64,000 nt of DNA from Molossus alvarezi (GCA_037176705.1 CM073885.1:162988290-163052289), one strand, 5' to 3'. Positions 32,951 to 46,062 are shown, counted from the first letter of the stretch. Made by a program: numbers and translations. Notes: generated by a model not told the origin, from the letters alone.

Positions 32951-34395
32951 TTTGTTTTGTTCTTCTTTCCTTTCATTTTCAATTGGTTGATTTTCATTGT
33001 TTTTATATCTTTACTTATGTTGTTGAGCATTCTTATAATCATTACTTTGAACTCTGCACCTTACACCTTACTTGTGTTCTTTCCATTTAGCCCTTCTTCT
33101 GGAGAATTCTCTTCTTTTATTTGGGATTTTTTTCTTTGTTTCATCATTTTGGCTGTCTGAGCAGGGTTTTGAGCCTGCCAAAATCTCCCTGTGAGTATCC
33201 ATATTCCACAGATTGTAGCTCCCTTTTCTGGATTTGGATGAGTATGGAAAGGACCCAGCTGAATGCCAATGTCTAGTAGAGTAGTAGACATTCCCGAGTA
33301 GAGTTGCAAGCCAGGCAAACATTCAATTATCACAGAGCCTCTGCCTGCAGGCTAGCCTGTTAGTCTCAGTAACTTAGTGAGCCTCAGGTAGTAGCCCCCA
33401 GCTGAATGAAAACTCCCAGGTGGGTAGGGTAAGAGAATTTACAGTGGGTGAGGCAATTGACCCCCCCACCCACCCATCCCCTCACTGCCACACTAAAGCT
33501 GCTTTGAGCAGGAAACTGCCTGAGAAAGATGTTTTCTGCAGTGTGGGAATGACTCACACAGAGACCTAGGCAGCTGTCTTCCCAGCTAGGTCCCCAGAAC
33601 CATGAAACCCACCAACTGCAAGCCAGGCCCAAGGCCCAAAGTACCCAGAGACCCATCTGTGCCTGCAGGCTGGCTGGTGGTCTCTGACAGTTAAATAGCC
33701 TCAGGTTGCAGCTTTTTTGCTAGGTGTGTAGGCTTTCAGGCAGCAGAATAAAATTCCAATGGGTGGGGCAGTTGCTTTCCCCAACCCTCTGGGTTAAAGC
33801 CATTTTGATGGGAAGAGTCTGCATGACAAAAATGGTTTCTGTAATGTGGGGGGATAAATCAGGATGAGGCTCCGATAGCCTTCTTTCCAGCTCTTTCCCA
33901 AGCGCCACAAAACCCAGATTCTCCTTCTGCAGCTCCAGTCCAATCCGCTCTCCCACTGCTGCTGCACAAGTTGAGTGGCTGTAGCTGCAATTTAGTGCAC
34001 TGGTGGGTGCCTGTGTTCCCAGAGCCTCTCCCTGCCAGACAGGACCTCTGCTCTGGTGGTTTTCACAGCCAGGTCTTATGTGGGTGCCTTTCCCTGTTCT
34101 GTGCTGGGGAGCCCTGTGCTGAGGAGTCCAACCTGTCATGGGAAACTTCTCACAGCTAAGATGGTCTTCACCTGCTGCCTGTGGGAGCCCAGCCAATGCT
34201 TTCATGCCTCTGCAGCTCCTACAGAGTAGAGAGGGCTTGACTTGGGCTCCTCTGTACATCTCTGGTTCTAAGGGTTCTCTTTAGCTGGTCTTCAGTTGAT
34301 CATTCTGGATGACTTTTCTTTTTAGTTTTAATTCCAGTTTGGTTCTGGGAGATGGTCAGTGCTGCTTCCATTCACTCTGCCACCATTTTTCCAGT
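32951..34395 (-). mobile_element. L1 5' UTR plus ORF1 start, minus strand
   Basis: Read on the minus strand, the 5' end lies near 34390 (tggcagagtgaatggaagc). Then comes a long 5' UTR and finally an ORF1 N-terminus around 33170-32960, with an AKMMKQRKKSQIK-like start. The 5' UTR contains two tandem units of about 318 bp. The rest of the element is absent. Confidence 0.75.
33343..33978 (-). repeat. Two tandem ~318-bp units in an L1 5' UTR
   Basis: gcctgcaggct starts both units at 33343 and 33661. Each then has agcctcaggt, a gggtgggg/gggtgag...gcagtt-like stretch, a ttttctgcagtgtggg / ggtttctgtaatgtggg line and an ending near aaaccca. Divergence is moderate and the second unit may be incomplete. 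Confidence 0.7.
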
Positions 34396-34693
34396 CCCAG
34401 ACACAGTCATTTCTATCCTGCCATGCCTGAGCCGAGAGCATGTAAATAGCTCCCTCTGCCCTACAATTGGAGTTAAAGCCCCTGATGTGGGCCGCAGCTT
34501 CCATTTCCATCTTGTTCCAGCTGCTGCTTGAGCCTCACCTCTCTCTCTTGCCCTCGGCATCCCTGGTGCCAGCTCCATGGAAGCTCTTCCAGAGTCTGGA
34601 ACCAAGAGCTTGCTCACCATCCTGCTTGAGAGACCTTTCCTGCATTTTTCTTAGCCTGAGACACCTCTCTCTTTACTCTACTTTATTATCTGT

Positions 34694-35115
34694 CTTTGTG
34701 TTAGGGCTCTCCTGAGAAACAGAATCCATAGGATGCACAAGTGTGTGTTACATATGATCATTATTATAAGGGACAGCCTCCCATAATCATGGAGGCTGAG
34801 AAGTCCCCAAGCCTGCAGGTAAGCAGAGGCCCAGGAGAGCTGATAGTGTCAGTTGTGGTCTGAGCCCAAAGGCAGGAGAAGACGGATGCCCCAGCTCAAA
34901 GGCCATCGGACAGAGAAAGTGAATTCTCCTTTGCTCTGCCTTTGTGTTCTGTTCAGGCCTTCACTGGATTGGATGAGGTCCACCCACTTGATTGGATGCA
35001 GGCCACACACATGATTGGATGAGGCCCACCCACAAGGGGGAGGCATCTGCTTTGTTCAGTCTAGGTTCAGATGTTACTTCATCTAGAAACATTCTCACAG
35101 ACACACACTCAGAGT
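34694..35115 (+). repeat. Old LTR-like mammalian repeat
   Basis: Contains agggctctcctgagaaacag, aatcatggaggctgagaagt, cattggatgaggtccaccca-like phrases repeated three times, and acattctcacagacacac. This phrase order is a familiar old mammalian interspersed repeat, probably an ERVL-class LTR. Family name uncertain. Confidence 0.55.
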
Positions 35116-36852
35116 AATATTGAACCCAGTGTCTGGCCTTCGTGGGCCATGTTAAACCATTTCATTCTGGTTGCCTTGTACTGGAGACCAATGGCCATGC
35201 CCCAGGTCTTGATGAGATGCATGCTTACATTTTCACCTGCATCCACAGCCACCTGTTTTCTCCTCTGGAGCACCTGCAGCACTGGGTTCTCACTGCCGGC
35301 TGGCTCAGGCCCAGCGCAGGTTCATTCGTAATTCTGCCCACCCTGCCTGTCGTTTCTACTTAGGGCCTCCAGTTTCATGCTTAGGACATGTTTCATAAAT
35401 ATTCGTTGAATGCCTGTGCTATTCTATTAACCTTTAACTTGAGTCCTCACTGGTCTCAAAGCAGTGTAATTATTTTAGCTTGATTGCTTGCACAAAACCA
35501 ACACCCACTCCTGGCCAGTTATTACTGAATATATGTGTAAGAATACTCCACATTTTGGTTTCATTAACTTCCCCTGGGATTTAGAAACTAGCGGCACTCA
35601 GTCTGTGGCTTAGATATTTTATGCTGATTTGAACTGGGCTCCCTTGTTAGCATTCTCCGTGAACTCTCCACCAGGGACAGGGCGTTTGGTTTGCTGTTTC
35701 CAATTAGAAAGCAGCACAGGGAAGGGTCTGAGCCTCATGCTGGCCTGCAGCCTCTGTTCTGTCTTCGTGACTGACTTCCAAAGACTCAGCATCTGGAAAT
35801 GACCCGGCACAAAAGTACTTCTAAAGATTGCCAGATGAGTCAACATGAATAAGTCCAAAAATTATTTTGGTCACAGGTTTCTTTGACAGTAATTATATTT
35901 ACTTCTGAAAGGTTTTCAAGACTATAAACGAGTCAATAAACTCAAATTGAGTGGAGTTGACGTTGACTGAAAGTCTCCTGTACTTCTTACTGATAGAGCA
36001 TCAGAGTATCTGGGAGCATGTATTTCAGAGCTTGTTCCTTCCTGCAGCACTTCCTCCTTCAGCCTCACTTCCTCCCCACTTCACAAGCACTTACCATGTG
36101 CCAGGCACTGTCCTGAGTGTTTGACATGCATCATTTCATTCCATTTTAACAAGATACAGCCATCCAGCTCTTCACTTTTGACAAGAAAATATCTGTCTGA
36201 TGCAGATTCCGTACCATGTCCAAGCCCACACACAGATCTCTGTGGGTGCACAGCCTGCCCCGGCCTCTGGGTTTCTCTGACGTGAAAACCCAGTGGTCCT
36301 GTTCAGCTTTAAAGTGCCTGGGATAAAGTCAGTGTCCACTAAAGGTGATTTCTTCCCCCTTCTTGTCCTACAGAGTTTCAGATTTGCACACCACAGAGGG
36401 TACGAGGGTTAGGGGTGCATGGCAGGGTGATAATCACCCGCCCATTCTGTCAACTGTGTCTTTTCCTTCATGTTACTATGATTCTTATTCTTCCTTTCCA
36501 TCTTTGAGAATATTTTTATTTTCATTCTATAATAAAAGTAACAACAGACATGCTGACTCAATTCTGGATTTTCTTTTAGTTGTCATTCCTTCTTTTTGCA
36601 TTTGATACAAATCTCTTAGCAGATATGGTCATGTGTGCTCCCATTTAAATGTTCGTAAAAGAGCTCTGATAAAACATTTTACTGAGTTAGAAACCATCCA
36701 TTGAATAACATTCACAAGTTTATACATTAACTGAATATACAAATTGATTTTATTGTTTTTAAACAGATGCTTTATATATTCAAATAAGCATTTACAATCA
36801 GTTATCTTTGGAGAATCTGTTTTTCTTTGCAATTAATAGGGACCATTTTTCT
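35116..36852. other. Non-coding stretch with a MIR
   Basis: No exon recognised. A MIR lies at about 36083-36260; the rest is unclassified. Confidence 0.5.
36083..36260 (+). repeat. MIR SINE
   Basis: The core phrases acttaccatgtgccaggcac and tgtcctgagtgtttgacatg, followed by catcatttcattccatttta, are those of MIR. Old and diverged. Confidence 0.8.
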
Positions 36853-37068
36853 TTTTAAAAAATGTTTTTATTAATTTTTTAGAGGGAGAGGAACAGAGAG
36901 AAAGATGGAAACATTGATGTGAGAGAGAGAAAAACCCATTGGCTGCCTCCTGCACGCCCCCTACTGGAGATCAAGCCTGCCACCCGGGCATGTGCCCTGA
37001 CCAGGAATCAAACCAGGACCTCTCAGTCTGTGGGACACGCTCCATCCACTGAGCCACAGTGGCCAGGC
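36853..37068 (-). repeat. VES-type SINE, minus orientation
   Basis: Has ttagagggagaggaacagag, ggctgcctcctgcacgcccc and ends gagccacagtggccagg. The flanks aatagggaccatttttc and attaggggccacctttc form a diverged target duplication. Confidence 0.93.
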
Positions 37069-37258
37069 ATTAGGGGCCACCTTTCAATATTGCAAACACT
37101 TAGCCCATTTACAAATGAGTCTTTATTTTTACTCAGGGTTTAAAAAATTGATTTGTACAATAAATTTGTTCAATTGTTAGAAGAATATATCCTTAGTGAT
37201 AGAATTTATACTTAAAAAATTAAATATACAAGCATCCAGTTAGTTTCTTCCTAATTAC

Positions 37259-37286
37259 TACACACGCACACACACACACACACACA
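37259..37286. repeat. (CA)n microsatellite
   Basis: Short CA run with one CG interruption. Confidence 0.9.
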
Positions 37287-37892
37287 TTTTTCCTACTTCA
37301 ACCCATATAAAACTTTAGTTTGATTAACATGATGAAAAGTATTCTATTTATAATTGCTTAAATCTTTTGAAGGAGCTTTGAACACTTGGTTCCTACAAGT
37401 GGACATTAACATTTTAAAGGTACAATGTTGCCAGAATTCAGTAAAGCATTTTATTATTTTCTAGCCTCTCCTTATTTCACATTTTTGGAGTGCTTCCATA
37501 ATATATCCAGTGATTGAATTTTTTTGAAGTATAACTATTTTTAACAGATGTGATCATTTTTATTTCTCGATATTTGCATTTGAGATTACTGTTTTCCCGA
37601 ACACTGGGCAGATGCACACGTCTTTGTTCAGCACTGGCCGAGTCAGCCATTGACGCACTGATGTAATGTCAATGATCTTATTTTTCAGGATTTTTTGTGA
37701 CCTTCAGATTTTGGACAAACATGCATGCATATCACCAAGACAATAAAGGTAGACACTAAGACTTCCATTGTAGGAGTCACTTGGTGTACTAGATGAGAAA
37801 ATGCACACTATTACTCCAATTCTTTAATTTATGCCCTAAGAAAATCAACTTATTAAATTGTTGAGTTAAAATTAAATTCCACTCCAATTATA

Positions 37893-37947
<55 letters not shown>

Positions 37948-39232
37948 TTTTTACCTAGGAAACTTAAGAGTTTGCAAGTGTATAATTAACTCAGTTGTAT
38001 AAGGGTTAACCATCTGAAATATATCCAGGTCACCTAAGCCTTACAATTGTCAGATGGTTGCTAGGTAACAAATCTCAGATTAGAAGGAGGCAGGTTTCCT
38101 GGCAACACTGCTAGTGTGAAAAAAAAAGCAAATTGCATGATACCTGCATTTGTGTTGTTCTGTTTTCTGCAAATAAAGTTGTGTTTGGAGAAAAAGAAAA
38201 GCCTTGACATTTCTTATGCACATGGTCTTTCTTCTAAATATCAGAACGATATCATTTGATAGTTAAGTGATATGGGAAAATAAATTAGAATGGCAGGTGA
38301 CATTTTCTCTCGCATGGGATTTCAGAGATGGGCCTTTTGCCTAATCCTGTTTTTCTATCTTGTCATCAAGTTAACTAATTCTCTACATTCACAGTGATTG
38401 AAAAGAAACTGTGGATCAGAAGTAGTGAAGTATAATTGACGTAAAACACATACATTCCCCTGTTCCTAAGGTCAGGAAGTGAAGATGACTTGTATTCCAC
38501 GGTTCTGCACCCAACATGGATGAATGTCACCAGTGATGAAACTGATGTTGAGAGACCGTACTTTAGAAATCTAGAGCTTTAGAGACTCTAAGATCTGGAA
38601 ATGACTTAAAACGAGTGTGATTACATATTACGTGGTTAATTTTTATTTTCCGCAGTATGTACTGGTGAAGCATTAAGTATGGTAAGAAATAGACAGTGTC
38701 CAGAATGACGCCCACCTTCTGGGATAAACTCCGATGATGTTCCCTTCTCCATCTTTTTATGCTGATCAAAGATGTTTCAAGTTCAACAGGCCTAAAAGGA
38801 AACAACCCAAATTCTCTATTAGACGTCTGGTAAACAAAAATACAGTGTTTGATCATTTGTTTTCAAACATATGATATTTATTAAAGTGTACAATATGAGC
38901 GATCTGATTTTTATTCCTTAAATGAGTTGTGGCAAACATTAATGAATTTACTTTTGATTAGTCTCATGTTTCCTTGGGAAAATTTAATTCAAAATGTCAC
39001 AAAATCCAATATTGTGTGTATGTATAACTGGATATAGTCTTTTACAAATGAACAGATCTTTCCAGCAAATTTTCAGTTTTTGGTAAAACATAGGAGACAT
39101 ATATTCAAATTCAACCTTCCTGCAAAAGAGGTTTTTGTCAAATTTCTATCTAAAATGACTGGGGTGCCTCTGTCTGATTTCTACTGTGAGACAATGGGAC
39201 TGAGGGGACTCAATTAAAACAAAGCATGTTTA
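37287..39232. other. Non-coding stretch with a long (TA)n
   Basis: Contains the (TA)n run at 37889-37942 and otherwise AT-rich sequence with no recognised exon or named repeat. Confidence 0.5.
37889..37942. repeat. (TA)n microsatellite
   Basis: About 27 TA units with one G interruption near the start. It can form cruciform or unwound DNA and is often unstable. Confidence 0.95.
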
Positions 39233-39470
39233 GCCCTGGCTGGTTTTGCTCAGTGGTTAGAGCATTGGCCCGCACACCGAGGATTCATTGGTTTGATTCC
39301 AGTCAAGGGCACATACCTTGGTTGTGGTGTCCCCAGCCCTGGTTGGGTCATGAGTGAGGCAACCAGTCAATGTGGCTCTATCACATCAATGTTTCTCTCT
39401 GTCTCCTTCCCTGCCTCCCACTCTATCTGATAATAAATAGAAAAGTATCCTCGGGTGAGGAGTAAAAATA
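39233..39470 (+). repeat. VES-type SINE, plus orientation
   Basis: Head gccctggctggttttgctca, tail ctcgggtgaggagtaaaaat, then an (AAAT)-rich tail. A diverged target duplication (aagcatgttta / gaagtatgttg) is visible. Confidence 0.93.
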
Positions 39471-39835
39471 AATGAATAAATAAAGAAATAAATGAAGTAT
39501 GTTGGGTAGATGAATCAGGTTGAGGTGTACTGCGATGATGATAATGACGTAACAAGTCAACTGAAAAATACCATATTTGTTTTCTAATTCAGACCAAACT
39601 TTGTTTATATTTCTAAATTCTGTATTCAGTTCACATAGCAGGAACATGCTCAGTTATTAGAGACAAGAAAACGGAGGCCAGGCTTCAGTTTATTTCTTGG
39701 GAAAACTATCCAAAGAGTATATCTTTATACTCTTCATGTAAAAAGTGAGGGTTCAGAACCCACATACATTGTTGGTGACAACATATAAGAAAAATAAAAA
39801 TAAAATAAAAGAATTTTAAATTATAAATTATTAAG

Positions 39836-40042
39836 TCCAGCAGGTGTGGCTCAGTGGTTGAGCATTGACCTTGCACCAAGAGATCGCCAGTTCAATTCCC
39901 AGTCAGGACACATGCCCAGGTTGTGGGCCCCATTCCCAGTGGGGGGCATGCAGGAGGCGGGCACTTGATGATCTTTCTTGTTGATGTTTCTATCTCTCTT
40001 TCCCTCTCCCTTTGTCTCTCTAAAATCAATAAAGTTACAAAA
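39836..40042 (+). repeat. SINE of the short subtype, plus orientation
   Basis: Carries ggctcagtggttgagcattg, cagttcaattcccagtcagg, gggcatgcaggaggcgggc and ends ctctaaaatcaataaag. This is the subtype with an aatcaataaa tail, not the gaggat tail. Confidence 0.92.
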
Positions 40043-40607
40043 AAATTATAAAGCATTAAAGTATTTGTGACTCTATTAACATAAAGAGAAATTGCAGTTA
40101 TTCTGTGTATTCTCTGTACAATGGCTTTAAAAATATGTGACCTTGCTCAACCGCATAACACTTTCTAAAATAAAGAATATGCTCAAATACTGTTACCAGG
40201 TTTGAAAAGTGTTTCAACGTGTTATGAAATACGCACACTGAGAAAATCAAGGTTGTGATGACTTTAGGACTAGATTGCTCACAGGTAATGCTGCTTCAAA
40301 GTCATGTCTCTTCCAACTATTATGCTCAATTTTCCTTTCCTCTTTGCCATCCAGAAACAGAGGCATGCCTGGATAAAAAGAGTTTTATTCAAATGGCAAG
40401 AGAAAAATGTAAAGAGTGAGTCGTGATGTGTGGTGCATGAGTGTGACTTTCTGGAGGTGTTTGGGGACGTTGGTCATCTCTTCTGGACATCTTCCATGCT
40501 GAGGAGTGTGTGAAGTTAGTTAACCAGAGGTTCAGAAGAGGGTCAAGCTGCATAAATCCACCTCCCTGAAATTGCTAAGTACGGTTATTTATGCTGAAAT
40601 ATTATGT

Positions 40608-40848
40608 GCCCTGCCCAGTTTGGCTCAATGGTTAGAGTGTCAGCCTGTGGACCAGAGGGTCATGGGTTCAGTTTCTGCTAATGGCACTGCCTTGGTTGCA
40701 GTTCGTCCCCGGCCCAGTTGGGGTCCTGTGGGTGGCAACAAGTCAGTGTGTCTCTCACATGGATGTTTCTCTCTCTCTTCCTTCCTCTCTCCCTCCCACT
40801 CTAAGATGAATACAAAAAAATATGTCCTCAGGTGAGGATAAAAGAAAA
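40608..40848 (+). repeat. VES-type SINE, plus orientation
   Basis: Starts gccctgcccagtttggctca and ends cctcaggtgaggataaaag. Confidence 0.93.
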
Positions 40849-42969
40849 TAATAATAATGAGACGTCTGTTAGCACTGGAAAGCTTCTAGTCTTATAACTT
40901 TCATTGAGTTCTGAAATCTTGAATTGTTGTCTTCTTCCTGTTTCTGATTATCTGTGTAGAATCTTATGGACATTCTAAGGAATGACAGTGGTGGACTTGA
41001 TAGTCCTGAACTGAGGTGGAATAAAGTAGTACATTTCGTTGGGTCAGCCTCTTCACGACATTTGCTTGGTTACTTCCTAAAGCCTGTTTCGGGGTAGGCA
41101 GCATAGGGTCTGCCTTGGAGACATACTTTGAGTTCCCTCAGCTGACAGACATCATCTGTGGGACACTGACAGCCTTCCCACACCCAGCAGCAAGCAGTCC
41201 CCCTGAGGGGAGAGATGCCACATCTGAACTTGACTCAGAATTGGGAGTGTGGATCCCAGGATTCCCCAGAGAGACTGCTCCAGATCGTGGCTTGCTCCGC
41301 TAGGAAGAGGAAAGTAAGAGAAAATATAAATAAGATAGAAAAAACAATAAGAAAAGCTTTGTGATGCTATTGGTTTGGAGTATCTTGTCTTTGAATTGGG
41401 TTTGATGACATTATGCTCTTGTTAGAATAGCACCTGTGAACTGTGTTAAGGAAGCCTTTTGGCGACCAGCCAGGAGAAGGAAGAGATGGAGACAGAAAGG
41501 CAACCACAGCCTGTAAAATGACTCCATGTGACAGACACAGTTCTAAGCATCTTTTCTCCACTAACACAGTGCAGTGAGACAGAGGCATCTCCACTTCGCA
41601 TGTCAAGGAGTCACTTGCAAAGAATCTTCACCTGGTGGCCAGGCAGGTGTGCGTGCCGGCCCGTGGTTGTTTTCAGGGGCTGCCAACCCTGAGGTCTGCA
41701 GGGCGCAAGGTCCATCCTGACAGTCCCATCACGGTTGCCCCATCAGCGCCAGGAAAGGAGCCCTCGGTGATGCAGGCTTGACGTTGGAAAGTGATCTGTT
41801 ATTTACAGGGGTTTCTGTTCAGACGCACTGTGTAAGAAGGCTGTCCTCACTTGCTGTATTTCCTACATGGTCTGGAAGACGGACGGACACTAACATTGCA
41901 GGTGTTCAAGGAACAGCTGGAGGGGTTCACTTCACTAAAGACCAGTGTTGTGCAAGCCCATAAGTGGTGACCCCTTAGAACAATGGTTTTTAAACTTAAT
42001 TTTAAATGTGACTCACAGTAAGAAAAAGATACTTTCTTTTATCACAACCCTTCCCCCCATACACACAAATTTATAAAAATACCTCACTTTAATGGCATGT
42101 CATGTCTTATTACCCCAATCGACATGGCATAACATTCCACAGCTTTGAAAGTCTGCTGACCAGAGATGCACCATGCTGACTCCATAGCCCACTGCGGGCC
42201 ACAACTTACAGCTTGGAAACTGCTGATGGGAAGGCAGTGTGAAGCTTCCTGGAGAATATAAACTGTACATTTAGACAGAAAATTGGTAACCGGTCGACAG
42301 GAAACAGCAGCACGAGGGAGTTAGTTTTGTGTTCGGCAGAGGACTAAAGAGGACCCTGGTGGGAGGCGTCCCTGAGACACGATGGCAGCTGGATACGTTG
42401 ACAATGGGAGCCTGACGTGGCTGTTTGTGTGCAAGATGCAGCGCCAGGCAAAGCGTTTGATCCTGGAATATTGTGCAGGCTGCGTTGCAGGAGGGAGTGG
42501 TGCTGACCTCATCACCTTGTCTTTGGGAAGAAGTCAACTGGAAGGCGAGGTAGGGAAACATCTGAAAAGGGCAAGGGTTCCATTAAAACAGAGGCTGCCA
42601 GAGGTCCAGGTGAGAGATGTCCTGGTCTAGGAAGGTCAGTGGAAGGATTGGAGGGACATAGCGGAAATAATGATACATTTAGGGAATAAAAATGAGAGGA
42701 TTTGGTGATGGATTAGTGATGAACAGGGATGAAAGGGTGAGTTAAAGAGCATAGTTACAATAACTACTAATAGTTTAGAATAGTTACTTTGTAACAGATA
42801 CTTTTCTAAGCAACACACCTGTTAAATTTAGCTTTCAAATGTTTTCCTGAATGCAATCGCCTTGATAAATCTATTTTGTGTTATTATATACACACATGTA
42901 TTTTTAAAACTGCGTCTCTCAGATTTCTGGCTTAACAAGTAGGTGAAGGCCAGTTCTATAAACTAAAGT
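40849..42969. other. Non-coding stretch
   Basis: No supported gene. A MIR-like piece is possible near 41515-41640 (gacacagttctaagcatctt). The rest is unclassified. Confidence 0.45.
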
Positions 42970-42982
42970 AAGGATAGTGGAG

Positions 42983-43162
42983 CGTCGACCCTGCACCAAG
43001 AGGTCGCTGGTTCAATTCTCGGTCAGGACACATGCCCAGGTTGTGGGCCTGATCCCCAGTGTGGGGCATGCAGGAGGCAGCCAATGGATTCAATGTTTCT
43101 TTCTCTCTCCCCCTCTCCCTTTCTCTGTCTCTTAAAGTCAATAAAAACATATTTAACAAAAA
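42983..43162 (+). repeat. 5'-truncated short-subtype SINE with exact target duplication
   Basis: aaggatagtggag is duplicated at 42970-42982 and 43163-43175. The body begins at cgtcgaccctgcaccaagag, so the tRNA head is missing. It ends aaagtcaataaaaacatatt. Confidence 0.94.
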
Positions 43163-43234
43163 AAGGATAGTGGAGAAGATTTTCTGGGAGAAGAAATGGG
43201 GGAAGATAAGATTAATATTGAATATTATGAACTT

Positions 43235-43437
43235 TTTTCCCCCTTTATTGATTTTAGAGAGGAAGGGAGAGGAAGAGAGAGATAGAAACATTGATGATAG
43301 AGAACATCAATTGGCTGCCTCCAGCATGCCCTCTACTGGGAATTGGGCCCACAACCTGGGCATGTGCCATGACCAGGAATCGAACAAGCAACTCTTGGTG
43401 CAGGGTCGATGCTCAACACTAAGCCACACCGGCTGGA
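43235..43437 (-). repeat. Short-subtype SINE, minus orientation
   Basis: Reversed copy with tttattgattttagagagg, ggctgcctccagcatgccc and an end at gccacaccggctgga. Flanked by the diverged pair aatattatgaacttt / gatatcatgaacttt. Confidence 0.93.
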
Positions 43438-43978
43438 CTTGGATATCATGAACTTTAGCTGTCTCTCTGTGGATCTGAGCTCAGAAGAATTATTTGGGCC
43501 ACAGATAAAACATTTGGGGTGATCCACGCATAGATAATAATTAAAGCCTATGAACTGAGTGAGATCATCGGTGCAGAAAGTATAGAAAAAGAAAATGAGG
43601 TTTAGTTTTGGAGCCTTGTTCAAATCAAATATTAATATTCCAACTGAGGAGGCTGAGAAAGAAGTATGAGAAGGTTTACCTAAGAGGGTCCACCTGAGAG
43701 AGGAGAAGGTCAGGAGACAAGGTGGCCATGTCGTCATGGAATTGAGGTGTTTTGTTTTGTTTGCTTATCTAATGATGACTATATAATAAAGGAGTAATGA
43801 ACTGCATCAAGTACCTGTGTAACATCAAGTAATAACATGTTTTTTTCTGGACTTAGATACAAGCTTGTTGGTGGGGACCCCGGTAAGAATGGATCTCTGT
43901 GGTGGAACCTGTAAGGGCTGGAAATGGGTGACTTAATTGTATTTAATCTACAATGAGGTAAGATTCACACACTAGTAG

Positions 43979-44140
43979 CCTGGCCGCTGTGGCTCAGTTG
44001 ATTGAGCATCGTCCTGTGTACAAAGAGGTCACCGGTTAGCTTCCGGGTCAGAACACATGCCTGGGTTTTGGGCTCGACCCCTAGTAGGAGACATGCAGGA
44101 GGCAGTAGATCAATGTTTCTCTCTCATCGATGTTTTTTAT
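43979..44140 (+). repeat. Short-subtype SINE, plus orientation
   Basis: Head gcctggccgctgtggctcag, then gacatgcaggaggcagtag, ending in a gatgtttttt tail beside the L1 3' end. Confidence 0.85.
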
Positions 44141-44399
44141 TTTTTTATTTTCACCAGAGGACATTTTTGAAAAAATTTATTTTGTTACAGATGTTTCTCC
44201 TTTTCCCCCATTGATTCGCTCCTCCCCGTCCCTCCCCACCCTATCCCCAACTTTGCTGTCCATGGCCATTTTTCATGCACACATGCATATAAGTTCTGGG
44301 GTTTATCACTCCCCCACCACCCACTCTTTTGGGGATTGTCAGTCGGTATCCCCCTTTCAGATCTCTAGGACTACCCCATTCCTCAGACTGTTATGTTCA

Positions 44400-44711
44400 T
44401 TATATTCCACAAATAAGTGAGATCATATGATACTTGTCTTTCTCTGTTTGGCTTGTTTCGCTTAGGATGATACTTTCCAGGTCCCTCCATGTCGTCTCAA
44501 AGGACAAGAGATCTTTCTTTCTTACAGCTGCACAGTACTCCGTTGTGTATATATACCACCACCTTTTGATCCATTCATCCACTGATCGATATTTGGGCTG
44601 TTTCCAGATCTTAGCTATTGTAAACAGTGCTGCTACAAACATGGGGGTACCTATATTCTTTCTGATTGGTGTTTCAGGCTTCTTAGGGTATATTCCTAGA
44701 AGTGGGATCAC
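44400..44711 (-). pseudogene. L1 ORF2p C-terminal remnant
   Basis: A 103-codon stretch with [20 protein letters not shown] and YYTTEYCAAVRKKD-like residues, matching the C-terminus of ORF2 at 28500-28870. The Cys knuckle lies upstream near 44820-44870 in another frame. Confidence 0.92.
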
Positions 44712-45788
44712 TGGGTCAAATGACAGTTCAATTTTTAATTTTTTGAGGTAACACCATATTGTTTTCCATAAAAATATGCACCAGTGGCTGCACCAGTGTG
44801 CATTCCCACCAGCAGTGTACTAGAGTCCCCTTTCTCCACACCCATGCCAACACATGTTGTTTGATAATTTGTTGATGACAGCCATTCTGACAGGGGTGAG
44901 GTGATACCTCATTGTAGTTTTAATTTGCATCTCTCTGATGATTAGTGATGGTGAGCATTTCTTCATATGTCTCTTAGCCATTTGTATGTCCTGTTTGGAG
45001 AGGTGTCTATTTCCTCTGCCCATTTTTTAATGGGGTGCTTTGTCTTCCTTTTGTTGAGTTGTATGAACACTGTCTATATGTTGGAAATTAACCCCTTATC
45101 TATCATTGGCAATTATGCTCTCCCAGAGTGGGTTGCCTTTCCATTTTGATGATTGTATCTTTTGCTGTGCAGAGGCTTTTGAGTTTGATGTAGTCCCATG
45201 TCCCTCCTTTGTTTTTGTTGCCTTAGGTGATGTATCAGAGAAAATTCTGCTGCGTACGATGTCTGAAATGTTGTTGCCTTCAGTTTCTTCTAGGATTTTT
45301 ATGGATTCATGAGTCATATTTAAGTCTTTTATCCATTTTGTTTATTCTTGTGTAGGGTGTGAGTTGATGGTCTAGTTTCATTTTTTTTTTTTTTGCACAT
45401 AGCTGTCCAATTTTCCAAACACCATTTACCAAAAAGGCTTTCTTTACTCCACTGTATGCTCTTGCCACGACTGTCAAATATTAATTCAGCATATTGCCTT
45501 GGGTCATTTCTGCATTCTCTGTTTTGTTCCACTGGTCCATATGCCTGTTCTTGTGCCAGTACCAGGCTGTTTTGATTACAGTGGCTTTATAGTATAACCT
45601 GAAATCTGGTAATGTGATTCCCACATACTTTGTTCTTCTTTTTCAAGGTTGCTGTGGCTATTTGACGTCTTTTCTGGTTCCATATCAACATTTGAAGTAT
45701 TTGTTCTAGTTCTGTGAAGTATGTCGTTGGTATTTTCATGGGGATTGCATTGAATCTATAGATTGCTTTGGGTAGTATGGACATTTTA

Positions 45789-46062
45789 TTTTATTTTTTT
45801 TTTATTTTATTTATTTATTTTTTATCCTCACCCAAGGACATTTTTCCATTTTTTGTTCAGCTAGAGCGGGAGGGAGAGAGAGGAATGGAGAGAGAGAGAG
45901 AAACATCGATGTGAAGGGACACATCGAGTGGCTGCCACCCACACGACCAACCAGGGCCTGGGACAAACCGTAACCGAGGTACATGCCCTTAGCGGGAACC
46001 GAACCCGGGTCTCTCTGGACCGCAGGCCGACGCTCTAACTGCTGAGCCAAACTGGCCAGGGC
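45789..46062 (-). repeat. VES-type SINE nested in an L1
   Basis: tggacatttta flanks both sides (45778-45788 and 46063-46073) within L1 ORF2. The copy keeps many CpGs (gagcgggagg, agcgggaaccgaacccgggt), which suggests youth. It must be younger than the host L1. Confidence 0.95.

Noticed and set aside
37889..37942. Long TA run as a possible replication or regulatory element
   Set aside because: Plain microsatellite with no supporting motif around it.
42956..43451. Overlapping ORFs of 111 to 134 residues on both strands
   Set aside because: They consist of SINE sequence and its flanks.
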